Shown here in pieces: positions 50,153 through 60,131 of a stretch of DNA of 64,000 nucleotides. This DNA comes from Tritrichomonas musculus (Eukaryota; Parabasalia; Tritrichomonadida; Tritrichomonadidae): assembly GCA_039105265.1 (NCBI GenBank), contig JAPFFF010000012.1:5394001-5458000 (forward strand), in the 5' to 3' direction. The notes beneath the pieces were generated by a model, which was not told where the DNA came from, did no database searches, and saw nothing but the letters and a program-made list of their open reading frames with translations. The number at the start of each line of letters is the position of its first letter. The stretch's first letter is position 1. A program made the translations under genes and the position numbers.

Positions 50153-51370
50153 TTAATGGATAGTCTTATTTTCAACTTGCTCAATAAAATTAAGAATGAT
50201 ATTAAGAGTCTGGTCTATAGCATCTTTTTCAATTGACTCTATTGTATCTCTATGTGTATGATAACAAGCGTAATGAGCGTCATGTGACCATGGCATTGCA
50301 AGCTCAGAAGTTACTTCAATTCCGGGGATTTTTCCAGATTCGCCGGCATCGGTAGCTCCTGTCATGAATTCAATTGGGTGAGCTTTTGCCTGATATCCCA
50401 AATCAGTTGCAATTCTGAGGCAATGATTGGCCATTTTTTCCGATAATTTAACGGTTCCGTTGATATCAGATGTTAGGAAAAGAAGCTGATCTTTAAGGTA
50501 AGGGCAATCAATATTATAATGCCAAACTTTAGACTCATCTTTGTTTTCTTTCCTTATTCGGTCAAATTCTTTGAAATAACTTCTGGCTCCTCTTAATCCA
50601 ACTTCTTCGCCATCGAAAGAGGCAACAATGATTCTTGTATTTTTTAGGCGATTTTCTGCTTGTGCGAAATGTTTTCCGACTTGGAAAACGGAGCAAGATG
50701 AAATTAAATTGTCACCTGCTCCTAATGATATTTCTTTGGATGCAAATTCTAATAGTGGATATGTAAAGAAGCATGCGATTATTGACAATGAACGGATATA
50801 AATTGAAAGTGGGTAGAAATGATCAATAATAACAATTAAAAAGAGTGAAAAATAAGCAATCAAGGCATTATTACTATACGAAGCATAATTATCTGGGCAT
50901 TTGTCTAAAAATGTGAAAATTTGAGCTGAGTCATGATGTCCACTTAATATAACTGTTGATTCAACTTTTCCTGTGGGTTCAATTGTGCCAATTACGTTAT
51001 ATCCTTCCTTTTTGGGGAATAATGGGTCAATAAACTCTTTGTATAAAATAAATTGGAAAAGTACTGCCAAGGTTCCGTAAAGAAGAAGTATGCTTGCCAA
51101 AACTGTGTAATGAAACATTAACAATAAAAAAGAAATGAATGAAATATAAACCATGATGTCAATCCAACCTAAAAATGAGTGTGGATGAGCTGTAAATTTC
51201 ATTAGTTCAGTTGTAGTTGCAAATTTGGAAACAAATTTGGATAAATAATTTGCTGCATTTTTACAACTCTCTGTGCCCATGAAACGTGGTCCAAACTTTT
51301 CTATGATTTCTTGTGTCTGTTTAAAAGCTGCATCTCGCATTTCATGAGTATCGAAAAGATGACTCTCCAT
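50153..51370 (-). CDS. Membrane-bound M28-family metallopeptidase
   Basis: A 405-residue zinc aminopeptidase-like protein. Zinc and catalytic residues are complete: His145-x-Asp147 in Gly-His-His-Asp-Ser, Asp220 in Gly-Ala-Gly-Asp-Asn, Glu255-Glu256 in Phe-Asp-Gly-Glu-Glu-Val-Gly, Asp288 in Asn-Ile-Asp-Cys, and His371 in Tyr-His-Thr-His-Arg-Asp-Thr. It carries two hydrophobic helices near 66-110 and two more near 167-208, the second pair placed between the first and second zinc ligands, which is unusual for M28 enzymes. The active site is therefore held at a membrane, perhaps of the endolysosomal system (inference). The gene is intact with a good ATG. The substrate is unknown; M28 enzymes usually remove N-terminal amino acids from peptides. 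Confidence 0.88.
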   Translation of the reverse strand: MESHLFDTHEMRDAAFKQTQEIIEKFGPRFMGTESCKNAANYLSKFVSKFATTTELMKFTAHPHSFLGWIDIMVYISFISFLLLMFHYTVLASILLLYGTLAVLFQFILYKEFIDPLFPKKEGYNVIGTIEPTGKVESTVILSGHHDSAQIFTFLDKCPDNYASYSNNALIAYFSLFLIVIIDHFYPLSIYIRSLSIIACFFTYPLLEFASKEISLGAGDNLISSCSVFQVGKHFAQAENRLKNTRIIVASFDGEEVGLRGARSYFKEFDRIRKENKDESKVWHYNIDCPYLKDQLLFLTSDINGTVKLSEKMANHCLRIATDLGYQAKAHPIEFMTGATDAGESGKIPGIEVTSELAMPWSHDAHYACYHTHRDTIESIEKDAIDQTLNIILNFIEQVENKTIH

Positions 51371-52354
51371 TTTTTTTTGGGAAATTAAAACGAAAACTTT
51401 GAAAATTTTTTTAATTGTAACACATATTTCATTTTAATTAATGCTTTTTATAAAATAACTGGACATTTAAAAATAATTAATTAAATAATTAACTTTATAT
51501 TAATTAGAAATTCCGATATTTTCATCATTTAAATATATAGATTTCATGGATGTTTTTTAAATGCTATTTCAAAATTTAAATGCACATTCAAAATATTTAT
51601 TAATTCCAAACAGTTTTTTCTTTTGTTCAAATGAATTAAATTTATTATTTTATATATAAAATAAAAAATTTATGAATGATATTTTTGAATAACTCAATAA
51701 ATACGTATTTATTTTTTTTTTAACTTCATAATCCAAAAAAATAATATTTTTATTTTTTGAATATGAAATAACGATTTGCATTGAATTTATTAAAATAATT
51801 GACAAGAATTCAATGCATTTTACTTTCCTGGCCAAAGCCTTTCATAAGAAATAATGTAAAATCGTTAAATAATCATATCTCTTATAAAAATTAATAAAAA
51901 GGAAAATATTTGCAAAAAATGATCAATTTATATATATTATATATAAAAAATAAAAGTATTTATTGGTATTCTTATTTTTATTCTGTAAATTTGATTAAAA
52001 CTTATTGTTTTATTTATATTATTTTATGGTAATATGATATTCAATTTTCAAACATAACCATCTTTTTTTAATTCAATTTTTTTGTCTTTATATCTTATAA
52101 TATTTTAGATTATTACCAATAACGGTAATTTAGAAGTGATGAATATATGAAAAATTAAAAAAAAAAAATTATTATATTTGATTTGGTTAAAAATTAATTA
52201 ATAGATGAAAAAAATGAATTGAATATTTCTACAAAAATACATAAAATTGCTTTCTTTTTAAGTCAGCATGAAAAAGATGGGGCTCATTCCAATAAATTCA
52301 TATATATAAATAAAAAATGAGGAATGATCTAATGAAATTTACATAAAGTATTTT
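51371..52354. other. AT-rich intergenic
   Basis: No gene or RNA recognised in about 1 kb. Confidence 0.55.
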
Positions 52355-52636
52355 TAGAAATTATACCAAAACGTAAATTCATTTATTTGTTTGGTGTTTA
52401 TATATAATAATAACTATTTGCAAATAAATTAATTTATATAGGGGTTATAGGATAATCGATAATAATATTATACCTCTTTGTTTATTGAACCAATCATTAA
52501 TAATAATTAATAAAGATTTTTTTTGATATCAAAATCGTTTGTCAATTAAACTGATTTTTCAATTTCGCGAATGTGAAATGTGATATGAAAATCAATATTT
52601 TATTTGAAATGAAATTATGTTTTGGTATAATTTCTA
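52355..52636. mobile_element. 278-bp MITE with TA target duplication
   Basis: The element spans 52357-52634. Its ends are inverted repeats starting GAAATTATACCAAAAC, similar over about 28 bp with two or three mismatches. A TA dinucleotide flanks both ends, the signature of Tc1/mariner-type insertion. No coding capacity. Confidence 0.65.
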
Positions 52637-53019
52637 GTTGATTATAAAAATCATGATTTCTGTACTAATGATGTCCATTTTGGATTTAATCGTAAGATAA
52701 CCGTTATCCTGGATGGAGAAAAAATCAAAAGTTTTAATAGATGGATTTTAATTTTCAAAAAGTTCTTAATGTAAACTATTGAATGGATTTTTTTTCTGAG
52801 TACATCCAAAATAAACCATTGAATGGATATATAAAAAATACATTTTTTTGGATTATTAGTAGTTTCTGCCTTTTCCTTTATTTTGCATCAAAGAAAATTA
52901 AAAAAAAAAAAAAAAACCAATGTATAACTAATTTAGTTAACAGCAAATGCAAAAAAATATGCAAAAAATAAAGAATTTATTGGGTTTATTAATAGCTATA
53001 TATAGACAAATAGTAAATC

Positions 53020-53306
53020 AAAATTTGCTCATTCAACTTCTGCAGATGCTAACGGTATTGATATGAAAGTTGGTAAAGTTGTATTACAAGTTTTAGGTGG
53101 TACTATTCAACTTGTTTGTTTATTAATATAATGAATAAATCATAGATGATGTTAATCAATTAAACCAAATTCGAAGCATATCATACGCTAACTTGGCACA
53201 AAATAACGTTAATAAGAAAGACTTAACTAAAGCATTAAATGATATAGCATTTTATCGTGAAAGAATGGTAGTAATTCAACCAACTAAATATTATATTAAA
53301 GTTTAA
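53020..53306 (+). pseudogene. Short coding remnants, family unknown
   Basis: Two plus-strand protein-like pieces: Ser-Ala-Asp-Ala-Asn-Gly-Ile-Asp-Met-Lys-Val-Gly-Lys-Val-Val, ending near 53131, and Ala-Asn-Leu-Ala-Gln-Asn-Asn-Val-Asn-Lys-Lys-Asp-Leu-Thr, ending in a stop at 53306. No ATG-started frame links them. Family not recognised; they may belong to the surrounding TIR element. Confidence 0.35.
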
Positions 53307-53328
53307 AAAAATAAAAAAAAATAAAAAA

Positions 53329-53362
<34 letters not shown>

Positions 53363-53383
53363 AAAAAGGTTTAATAAAGAAAA

Positions 53384-53890
53384 AATAAATTGCAAGAATC
53401 GAAAATATCCGGATTGCATTTTAATTTGATTAATTTGTTGGCATAAACTGAGTATCTCTTCATCATCTTCTTCTTTTTGCGAAATAGTATATTGTGTTAT
53501 TTTATGAGAAAATGGCATTGTCATTTGAATAGAATTATTCCTTTTTGGATATTGGAAAATGAATTTGTCAATATACACTTTTTTCTTTTGTAAGAACATT
53601 TGATGGGCGAATTTGAACTATATCATTATGAAGTTGCTATCTTGATATTTTGGATAATATTCAAGAAACATTATGAGAGTTTTTTGTTTGCCTTTTACTG
53701 AATGGATAGTTTTGGGAAACATGGTAACAATTTCTAAAATATCAAATTAATATTTTCTGATTGAATAACTAACCTTTCTACAGTAGTTTTGATATAATAC
53801 GGCGGGAGGGGAAAATATTGATAAATCATCTTTTGTCATGTGTAATTCGTCATTTGCTTTTTTTATAAAACTCATATACTCTGCTTGCAT
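53384..53890 (-). pseudogene. Broken gene of unknown family
   Basis: From the ATG at 53890 the reading is Met-Gln-Ala-Glu-Tyr-Met-Ser-Phe-Ile-Lys-Lys-Ala and continues past a Pro-Pro-Ala-Val-Leu-Tyr stretch. After a frame change it goes on as Met-Phe-Pro-Lys-Thr-Ile-His-Ser-Val-Lys-Gly-Lys, then across a stop into Lys-Lys-Val-Tyr-Ile-Asp-Lys-Phe-Ile-Phe and an acidic Glu-Glu-Asp-Asp-Glu-Glu run, before dissolving into a poly-T/A tract. The text is clearly protein-like but I do not recognise it. A GTTAGT...TATTAAT...TTTTAG stretch lies near the frame change, yet removing it does not restore the frame. Confidence 0.45.
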
Positions 53891-54363
53891 TTTTTACTTT
53901 TGATGTGAACTTTATTTTTTGAAAAAGAAACATATATATTTGTTTATTCGTCAATCGTTGTTTTCATATGAACTATTGAAGTTTATACCGTATATTCATA
54001 AAATAACCTATTTCAAAAAATCTTGACTTTAATTGCCTGAGGGCATTGAATAATTAAATTTTTTTAATAAATTTGACTAGTCGTTTGCTCGTCTAAGTAT
54101 TGAAATTTCCGTTTTTATTCGTCAACCGTCATTAAATTTTCACATTTATGTTATAACATAATTCACATATTTATTCATATATTCCAAAATTGAATAGGTA
54201 GATGATTTCTGGAAAGCAAAAGTGAATTCATTTATTAAGGATTTATGTTTTCAGTTTTGGAACGCATAATCAAGGTACGAAGTACAGAAATCATGATTTT
54301 TATAATCAACTTTTCTAAAAATCTTTTATGGGGTTATCATTTATATTTCTAATATAAAAATCA

Positions 54364-55711
54364 GTGATGGTTATCGATGCTGCTATTTATCGCGAATTAG
54401 TAAAAAAACTTTATTTGTATTATATCTCTACTTTAAAAATGATCAAAACTTATATGTATACAAAATGTGTAAAAAAATCTATTCAGTCCATAATGTTGCA
54501 AATAGAGATTCACATATTCATGGCAGTTTGCAAGAAAAATATTCAGATTTTACCATTAATGGTCAATTGATTTTAAATCCACAGAAAAAAGACTGATTAG
54601 GAAAGCTCTACATAGTATTTCGATGCTTGCACTTTAGGATGATTTATTAAAAGAATTGAAACATGACGAAGATTGCTTGTAATCAAGATCAACAAATCAA
54701 CAAATCATGGATTCAATTTGCGAACAAAATAATAAAGAAAAACTATAATAGCATTAATGAACGCAACGAGTCTCTTATTTTGGATGGTTGTACTGTGTTC
54801 TATATGAAAAGGTTGGCTATTGGCAAGTTAGCACGAAATAATTTCGAAATGATATATCAGGTTTTAGACGCTCTAGTATTTACGAGGTCAACAGCATCAG
54901 CAATTAGAGAAAGCATCAATAGCATTGCCGGCAAATTAAGATGGCATAGAAGAATTGTTTTTGGAATGGATTTCATAGAAAAGGATGGTGACGAAGATTT
55001 CATTCAATTTAATATCAAGCGAGTGTCATGTGCTTGTCATATTATTCAATTAGTGCTTAAAGATCTATATGATGGAGAAGATATTTATAGAAATTAGGTC
55101 CCAATAATGAAAAATGTGCCATTTAGAATATCTTTAATTAAAAAGATTCAAGTTGATCAACTTGTCATTGGCTCATATCAGCCCAATCAAAAACAGAGAC
55201 ATAACTCCATTTTTTTGATGATAAATTATAATTTGGATGGCATTTGTAAACTTTTTAGGCCTGATGAAATAATTAACCTAAAGATATTTGACCTAATTCA
55301 ATTAAGAACTGAACTAATACCAATTTACACGCTTACAACAAACTGCGAAAGAGAAAGAGCCACACAAGCAGATGCTTATATAGCATTTAGAATTTAAAAG
55401 CAGATTTCGAAAATATTAACATCGTTAGAAGAAAAAGGCTCCTTGTATTATACAGAGAAAGATTTAACACAATATCTAACATTCAATTGGGAAAATTATC
55501 TTATTTTATGACAAATTGCTGCTTAAATGAAAAGAAAAAGAGATATCCACATGTTTCATCAAAATCTTTTATTAGTAGTTTCCATCAAGTCTTTATAGAA
55601 ACTTGTGAAAAATTAGGTTTTGATACAAAAATTATCAAAGAACTATTTGAAATTATGATGGACTATTATGAACCGCCTAACGATGAAATTAATGATCATC
55701 CTCGAAAGTAA
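54364..55711 (+). mobile_element. Decayed hAT-like DNA transposon
   Basis: Four short plus-strand readings in different frames. The first region (about 54430-54594) resembles a BED finger: Cys-Lys-Lys-Ile-Tyr-Ser, then His-Ile-His-Gly-Ser-Leu-Gln-Glu-Lys-Tyr. The second (54663-55097) ends with Val-Ser-Cys-Ala-Cys-His-Ile-Ile-Gln-Leu-Val-Leu-Lys-Asp, the Cys-x-x-His motif and helix typical of hAT transposases before their insertion domain. The third (55107-55397) and fourth (55487-55711) are helical. Several stops and frame changes make it inactive. Terminal inverted repeats were not found with certainty. The assignment to hAT is by motif only. Confidence 0.5.
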
Positions 55712-56435
55712 ACATCTGAGACACTTTCTTTTTATGAAAATTTCCAACACCAACTAAGACAAATTCAGATTAATTTCATTGAATAGTTTCAATTGTGCGT
55801 TGAGATATTAGAAGAATCAAATTAGTAAAACGAAATGTTGGTTAAATAATTCGATCATTTCCATCATCAGCATGTATTGAAACTTTTGCTTTATTATAAT
55901 TTATTTGAAATCAGACGCATTATATACAATTACAGGATTAAATACATTTGCTTTATTATATTCAGTTCTGTTGCAATGCCTTTTCTTATGTATCTCATAT
56001 AATATAAATAGAAATTGATGATTCATGATTTGGTCTTGTGATATTGTTATTACCAAAAAGCTGTACATGTTGATAACCGGCATGAATCAAAAAGATTACA
56101 AAAAAGAGAAGATCTTTAAGTTTTGGATTAGTAATCTTAAAGAGGACTATATTAATCAAGCACTGAATTCTATATAAAGAATATAATTAAATGAATTTTT
56201 TTCTCAAAAATTACCAGTCAAAAAACTTTAAAATTACTTTTATCTTTTATATAACTCAAAGGATTTTATATGGCTCCAATAATTGGGACAAAAATTGTAT
56301 CCTTTTTATCAACAAGTAAAGAATTTTGTTTTTTTGAAAATATTTTATCTAACACATAAATATAGAAAAAATTGAATAGTACGTATTCAATATAAATATA
56401 AAATTTTCACAATTTTGAGAGGATATTCAATTTAA
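55712..56435. other. AT-rich intergenic
   Basis: May hold the degraded 3' part of the hAT-like element. Nothing firm. Confidence 0.45.
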
Positions 56436-58577
56436 TTTATCTTATATGTAATACTATGTATCCTTATTTTAAAACTAGCAAGCGATCAAAGAAAAAAAAA
56501 ATGTTTCATATACAAGAAAAAAGATGGGACTGAAAAAGAACTTAATTTGAAAGTTCATAGATCATTCCTTCTCTTTCGATATTTTAATAATAAAATTCCA
56601 GAATCAGTATCTCCACTCATTCAAACCACAATTCCTATTCATGAAATACATTTGATTTATAAGTGCGTTCTTTTCAGCTATTTATCTTATAAAGATAGAA
56701 CAAAAATTATTTTTCCTCCCGAAATTAAAATAGAATATGAAATGTTTGATTCAGATGTTCGTCGGATTCCATTTTTTATTGCTACAGATTCAAGCTCCAA
56801 TTCTATTATAGTCAGTTGTAGAGGTTCTTCGTGCAAAGATGATTTTATAACAGATTCTTTAGGAAATGGCATATCATATGGAGGTGGACGATTTCATGAA
56901 GGAATTTTTAGTACAGCCTCATATGTATTTTTAACTTGCCAAAACAAAATAATCGAACTAAATAATCTTTATAACGATGAATCAATCAATGATAATGACA
57001 ATGATGAAAGTAGTTATACCGACAACTCTTATAATAATTACAGTGATGACAATTCTGAAGAAGAATCCGAGTCCGAAGAAGAAGAAACTAAAAATGAAAA
57101 TTCCTTTTCATTTCACAAGTCAGTATCGAATGATGAATTACACTTATATAGTAAATCATCTATTTCTCTTCAAAGATCAGCCTCAAGTGAAGAATTAAAT
57201 TTACATATCAACTCAATTTCAAATTCATCTTTAATTTCATGCGAAAAAACAAAGATTAAAAGATCAGATTCAAATGACATACCTGATTCAAATGACGACG
57301 ATGATGATATTTCAACTAATATGCCAGATACAAAAGAAAAAGCAATGAAAAAGCCTCAACTCCAAAGAAAAAAACAAAAAAAGAATAAAAAAGACGATAA
57401 TGAAAATTCAAATGAAAATCTATCGTCCCATTCAATTCGAAGGTCAACGTCAAATGATGAATTGAGTTCACATCGGAGGGGATCAATATCAATATCGGAT
57501 GAAGATTTACATTTGCATTACGATTCAATTCCGAACTCAAAAAAGCTGAAATCAAAATCAAACAAAAATTCTGAAACTGATTCAAATAACAACGATTTTT
57601 CAGCTAACATGTCAGAAATAGATGACCGTAAATTTTCAGATTCTGATGAGAAAAGTAAATCAAATAAGAACAAGAAACAGAATCTATATCAGAACTTCAG
57701 AAATAAGCCAACTTCGACTCCAATTTTGGCGACACATCATATGCATCGATCGACATCTGAAGAAAATTTAAACACACAGCAAGAAGTCCTCACATTTTGG
57801 AACCAAAAATCAATTTCAGTTAATAATCTTCAGAAAAAGTTCCAAAAATTGACAGAAATTGAGAATTCGAACAAAAATGCTGACTCAGAAACCGAGCCCG
57901 TTTTTGATTCAATCTACGTAAATAAAATGAGGAAGAAGAAGACCAAAATCATTATAACTGGCCATTCATTAGGAGCATCAGTTGCGGCGGTTGTTGCCTA
58001 TTTATTTAGGCAAAAATTTCCCGAATTGGATGTTCGTTGTATCTGCTTTGCTCCGCCGCCCACGTTATCGTTTAACCTGTGGCGACAGGTTGGGAAGTAT
58101 GTCAAGTCTTTCATGATTGAAGGCGACGTTGTTCCGTTCTTGTCAGTTAGGAATCTTTTGGCAATTTCTGACATCATGTTTCCGCACCAGCATTCGAACA
58201 AGAAATTCAAGAAGATGATCATCAATTATCTCGAGAAAAAATCATTAGAAAAATTCCAGGTCAACAAGGCACTGGAGGAGAAATTGTATCCGCCAGGCCA
58301 GATGTACTTGATTCGGTTCACAAATGAAATTGAGGGAGGAATTCGTACGTTAAGAAAAAGAATTAAAAAAAGAATAAAAGAGAGAAAAAATAGAAAAAAT
58401 ATTGACGAGGAAGAAGAGGTCAGAGATGATGAAATTCAGCTTTGCCAGATCTTGAACCCAGATTATTTTTCTAATTTGGTGAAAAATATTCAAGAAAATA
58501 ACCATGCTGTTAAAAATTATATGAGACTCATAATCCGTTTGACAAATATATTTAGAAAACAAAAAAGACATCATTAG
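56436..58577 (+). CDS. Class-3 lipase (alpha/beta hydrolase) with a large disordered insert
   Basis: Open from 56436 with no in-frame ATG upstream of the conserved region; the longest conservative start is a TTG at 56547, so the true start is unresolved (missing exon, or a slip in the A10 run at 56492-56501). Numbering from 56547 (676 residues): residues 30-145 are the N-terminal half of the fold (Ser-Ile-Ile-Val-Ser-Cys-Arg-Gly-Ser, Phe-His-Glu-Gly-Ile). Residues ~147-450 are an acidic, Ser/Asn-rich disordered insert. Residues 465-620 resume the fold with the nucleophile elbow Gly-His-Ser474-Leu-Gly and Glu-Gly-Asp527-Val-Val-Pro. This is the Lipase_3/diacylglycerol-lipase arrangement, which hydrolyses acylglycerols near membranes. 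The insert separates the cap strands from the catalytic Ser, as regulatory inserts do in DAG lipases (known). The C-terminus is basic. Confidence 0.85.
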   Translation, partial: FILYVILCILILKLASDQRKKKCFIYKKKDGTEKELNLKVHRSFLLFRYFNNKIPESVSPLIQTTIPIHEIHLIYKCVLFSYLSYKDRTKIIFPPEIKIEYEMFDSDVRRIPFFIATDSSSNSIIVSCRGSSCKDDFITDSLGNGISYGGGRFHEGIFSTASYVFLTCQNKIIELNNLYNDESINDNDNDESSYTDNSYNNYSDDNSEEESESEEEETKNENSFSFHKSVSNDELHLYSKSSISLQRSASSEELNLHINSISNSSLISCEKTKIKRSDSNDIPDSNDDDDDISTNMPDTKEKAMKKPQLQRKKQKKNKKDDNENSNENLSSHSIRRSTSNDELSSHRRGSISISDEDLHLHYDSIPNSKKLKSKSNKNSETDSNNNDFSANMSEIDDRKFSDSDEKSKSNKNKKQNLYQNFRNKPTSTPILATHHMHRSTSEENLNTQQEVLTFWNQKSISVNNLQKKFQKLTEIENSNKNADSETEPVFDSIYVNKMRKKKTKIIITGHSLGASVAAVVAYLFRQKFPELDVRCICFAPPPTLSFNLWRQVGKYVKSFMIEGDVVPFLSVRNLLAISDIMFPHQHSNKKFKKMIINYLEKKSLEKFQVNKALEEKLYPPGQMYLIRFTNEIEGGIRTLRKRIKKRIKERKNRKNIDEEEEVRDDEIQLCQILNPDYFSNLVKNIQENNHAVKNYMRLIIRLTNIFRKQKRHH

Positions 58578-58849
58578 TAAAAGTAAATTTATTCTTTTTT
58601 AACTTTTTATTTTTAAAATAATAGACAATTCTTCATTTAATAATTATTCAATTAAAAAATATGAATATTATTAGTTAATTAATTATTTTTATATTTATGA
58701 TTTAATTATAAAAATCTGAAAAAATTGCTTGAATAATAAAAATATGATAAGATATTTTATATTTTATAAAATTGAATAATATAGAATTTATTGAAATGAT
58801 TATTTTATTCGTTTTGAAAAAGTTTCATGATTCTCAATTTGTATTACAG
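58578..58849. other. AT-rich intergenic
   Basis: Short spacer between the lipase and reductase genes. The reductase frame is open back to 58772 but only from a TTG. Confidence 0.5.
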
Positions 58850-59791
58850 ATGGAATGCTTAGCTAAGCCAGATTTTCTAGGTTTTGGAACATGGCAATGC
58901 AGTAATGAAGAAGCAAAATCAGCTGTTTATTGTGCCATAAAAGCTGGATATAGACATTTAGATTGTGCTTTCGAATATTTAAATGAACCAGGAATAGGAG
59001 AAGGAATAAAACAAGCAATCAGTGAAAAATTAGTTAAACGAAATGAATTATGGGTAACGACCAAACTCTGGAATACATTTCACAAGCCAGAATTAGTTGA
59101 ATATCAGTGCCGAAAGAGTCTTAAAAATTTACAATTGGACTATTTAGATGCATTTATTATTCATTGGCCTCTTTCATTTGTTCACCGTAACGATGACGAC
59201 TTATATCCACGTGATGATCAACAACATATCATATATGATCAAGGCTACACACTTTACGATACCTGGTGTGAGATGGAGAAACTCGTTCAAAAAGGATTGG
59301 TTAAGCATATTGGCCTTAGCAACTTTACCATTTTGGCAATGCAAGATCTTTTATCCAAAGCAAAAATTAAACCTTTTGTTCATGAAATCGAAGTCCATCC
59401 ATATTTGCAAAATGAGAAAGTTATTCATTATTCACAAAGCCACGGAATGACGATACTTGCCTATTCTCCTCTTGGCGGAAACTATTCGTACGGGCCCTTG
59501 AAAGGCCAAAAAACTCCTTGCTTGAACGAGAAAGCGGTGATTGAGATCGCAAAGGCTCATTCAAAATCGTCAGCACAAGTTATTTTGCGTTGGCATTTGC
59601 AAAAATATGCCAAAAATGATTTGTATTGCGTCTTGCCAAAAAGTTCGGTTGAAGATAGAATTGTTCAGAATTCTAAAATTTTCGATTTTGAATTGACTGA
59701 AAATGAAATGGAAGCAATTAATAATTTAGATAGAAATTTGCGTTTGAATGATGCAGGTGCTGTTTGGTGGGGAGTTCCAACATTTGATTAG
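58850..59791 (+). CDS. Aldo/keto reductase
   Basis: A 313-residue NADPH-dependent oxidoreductase of the AKR superfamily, cytosolic. I start at the ATG giving Met-Glu-Cys-Leu-Ala-Lys-Pro-Asp-Phe-Leu-Gly-Phe-Gly-Thr, the usual distance from the first strand; an in-frame Met 18 codons upstream is possible, and the longest frame starts only at TTG. The catalytic tetrad is complete: Asp38 and Tyr43 in His-Leu-Asp-Cys-Ala-Phe-Glu-Tyr, Lys72 in Thr-Thr-Lys-Leu-Trp, His105 in Ile-Ile-His-Trp-Pro. The C-terminal cofactor segment Val-Leu-Pro-Lys-Ser-Ser-Val-Glu-Asp-Arg is intact. AKRs reduce aldehydes and sugars; the exact substrate is not readable. Length is normal. Confidence 0.92.
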   Translation: MECLAKPDFLGFGTWQCSNEEAKSAVYCAIKAGYRHLDCAFEYLNEPGIGEGIKQAISEKLVKRNELWVTTKLWNTFHKPELVEYQCRKSLKNLQLDYLDAFIIHWPLSFVHRNDDDLYPRDDQQHIIYDQGYTLYDTWCEMEKLVQKGLVKHIGLSNFTILAMQDLLSKAKIKPFVHEIEVHPYLQNEKVIHYSQSHGMTILAYSPLGGNYSYGPLKGQKTPCLNEKAVIEIAKAHSKSSAQVILRWHLQKYAKNDLYCVLPKSSVEDRIVQNSKIFDFELTENEMEAINNLDRNLRLNDAGAVWWGVPTFD

Positions 59792-59849
59792 ATTCACAAC
59801 TTTAAACTCTTTTAAGTAAAAAAAAAATTTAAATAAAACATTTTTTTTT

Positions 59850-60090
59850 TAATACTGTCCAATCCAAAAGTGTTGCAGTTGTCAATGAATCGCCAATGAC
59901 TAATGATCCACTTAATCCTGAGCATTCGCAAAATGAATTAGATTTAATTGATATTACTGAATTAGGTATTATCTATAGATACTTTCAAAGGATGCTAATA
60001 CTTTAAAGACTCTTTAACAATTGGTTCAAATGTCACATTAATTGAAAGAGAAGCATTTTCAGGAATTATGAAAATTAATTTAATCATTTA
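59850..60090 (+). pseudogene. BspA-like LRR gene remnant
   Basis: A first frame reads Asp-Pro-Leu-Asn-Pro-Glu-His-Ser-Gln-Asn-Glu-Leu-Asp-Leu-Ile-Asp. After a frame change the text is Lys-Asp-Ser-Leu-Thr-Ile-Gly-Ser-Asn-Val-Thr-Leu-Ile-Glu-Arg-Glu-Ala-Phe-Ser-Gly, which fits one BspA-type repeat. No start and no further repeats. Confidence 0.45.
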
Positions 60091-60118
60091 AACTTTTCAA
60101 AAAATAAAAAATAATTAA

Positions 60119-60131
60119 AAAAAAAAAAAAA
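60119..60131 (-). terminator. Pol III T-run after the tRNA
   Basis: A long T stretch on the transcribed strand starts two bases after the acceptor stem. Four or more T's are enough to end Pol III transcription. Confidence 0.6.

Larger units (their letters stand above)
52637..54310. mobile_element. 1.67 kb candidate element with perfect 29-bp TIRs
   Basis: Perfect inverted repeats of 29 bp, beginning GTTGATTATAAAAATCATGA, at 52637-52665 and 54282-54310. Flanking 7-mers match at six of seven positions. The interior holds two protein-like fragments (listed below) and a long poly-A tract. It starts directly at the end of the TA-flanked MITE. The superfamily is unknown. Confidence 0.55.

Noticed and set aside
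53836-53890. Start of a functional spliced gene with GTTAGT...TTTTAG intron
   Set aside because: Removing the candidate intron does not put the two coding pieces in one frame and a further stop remains.
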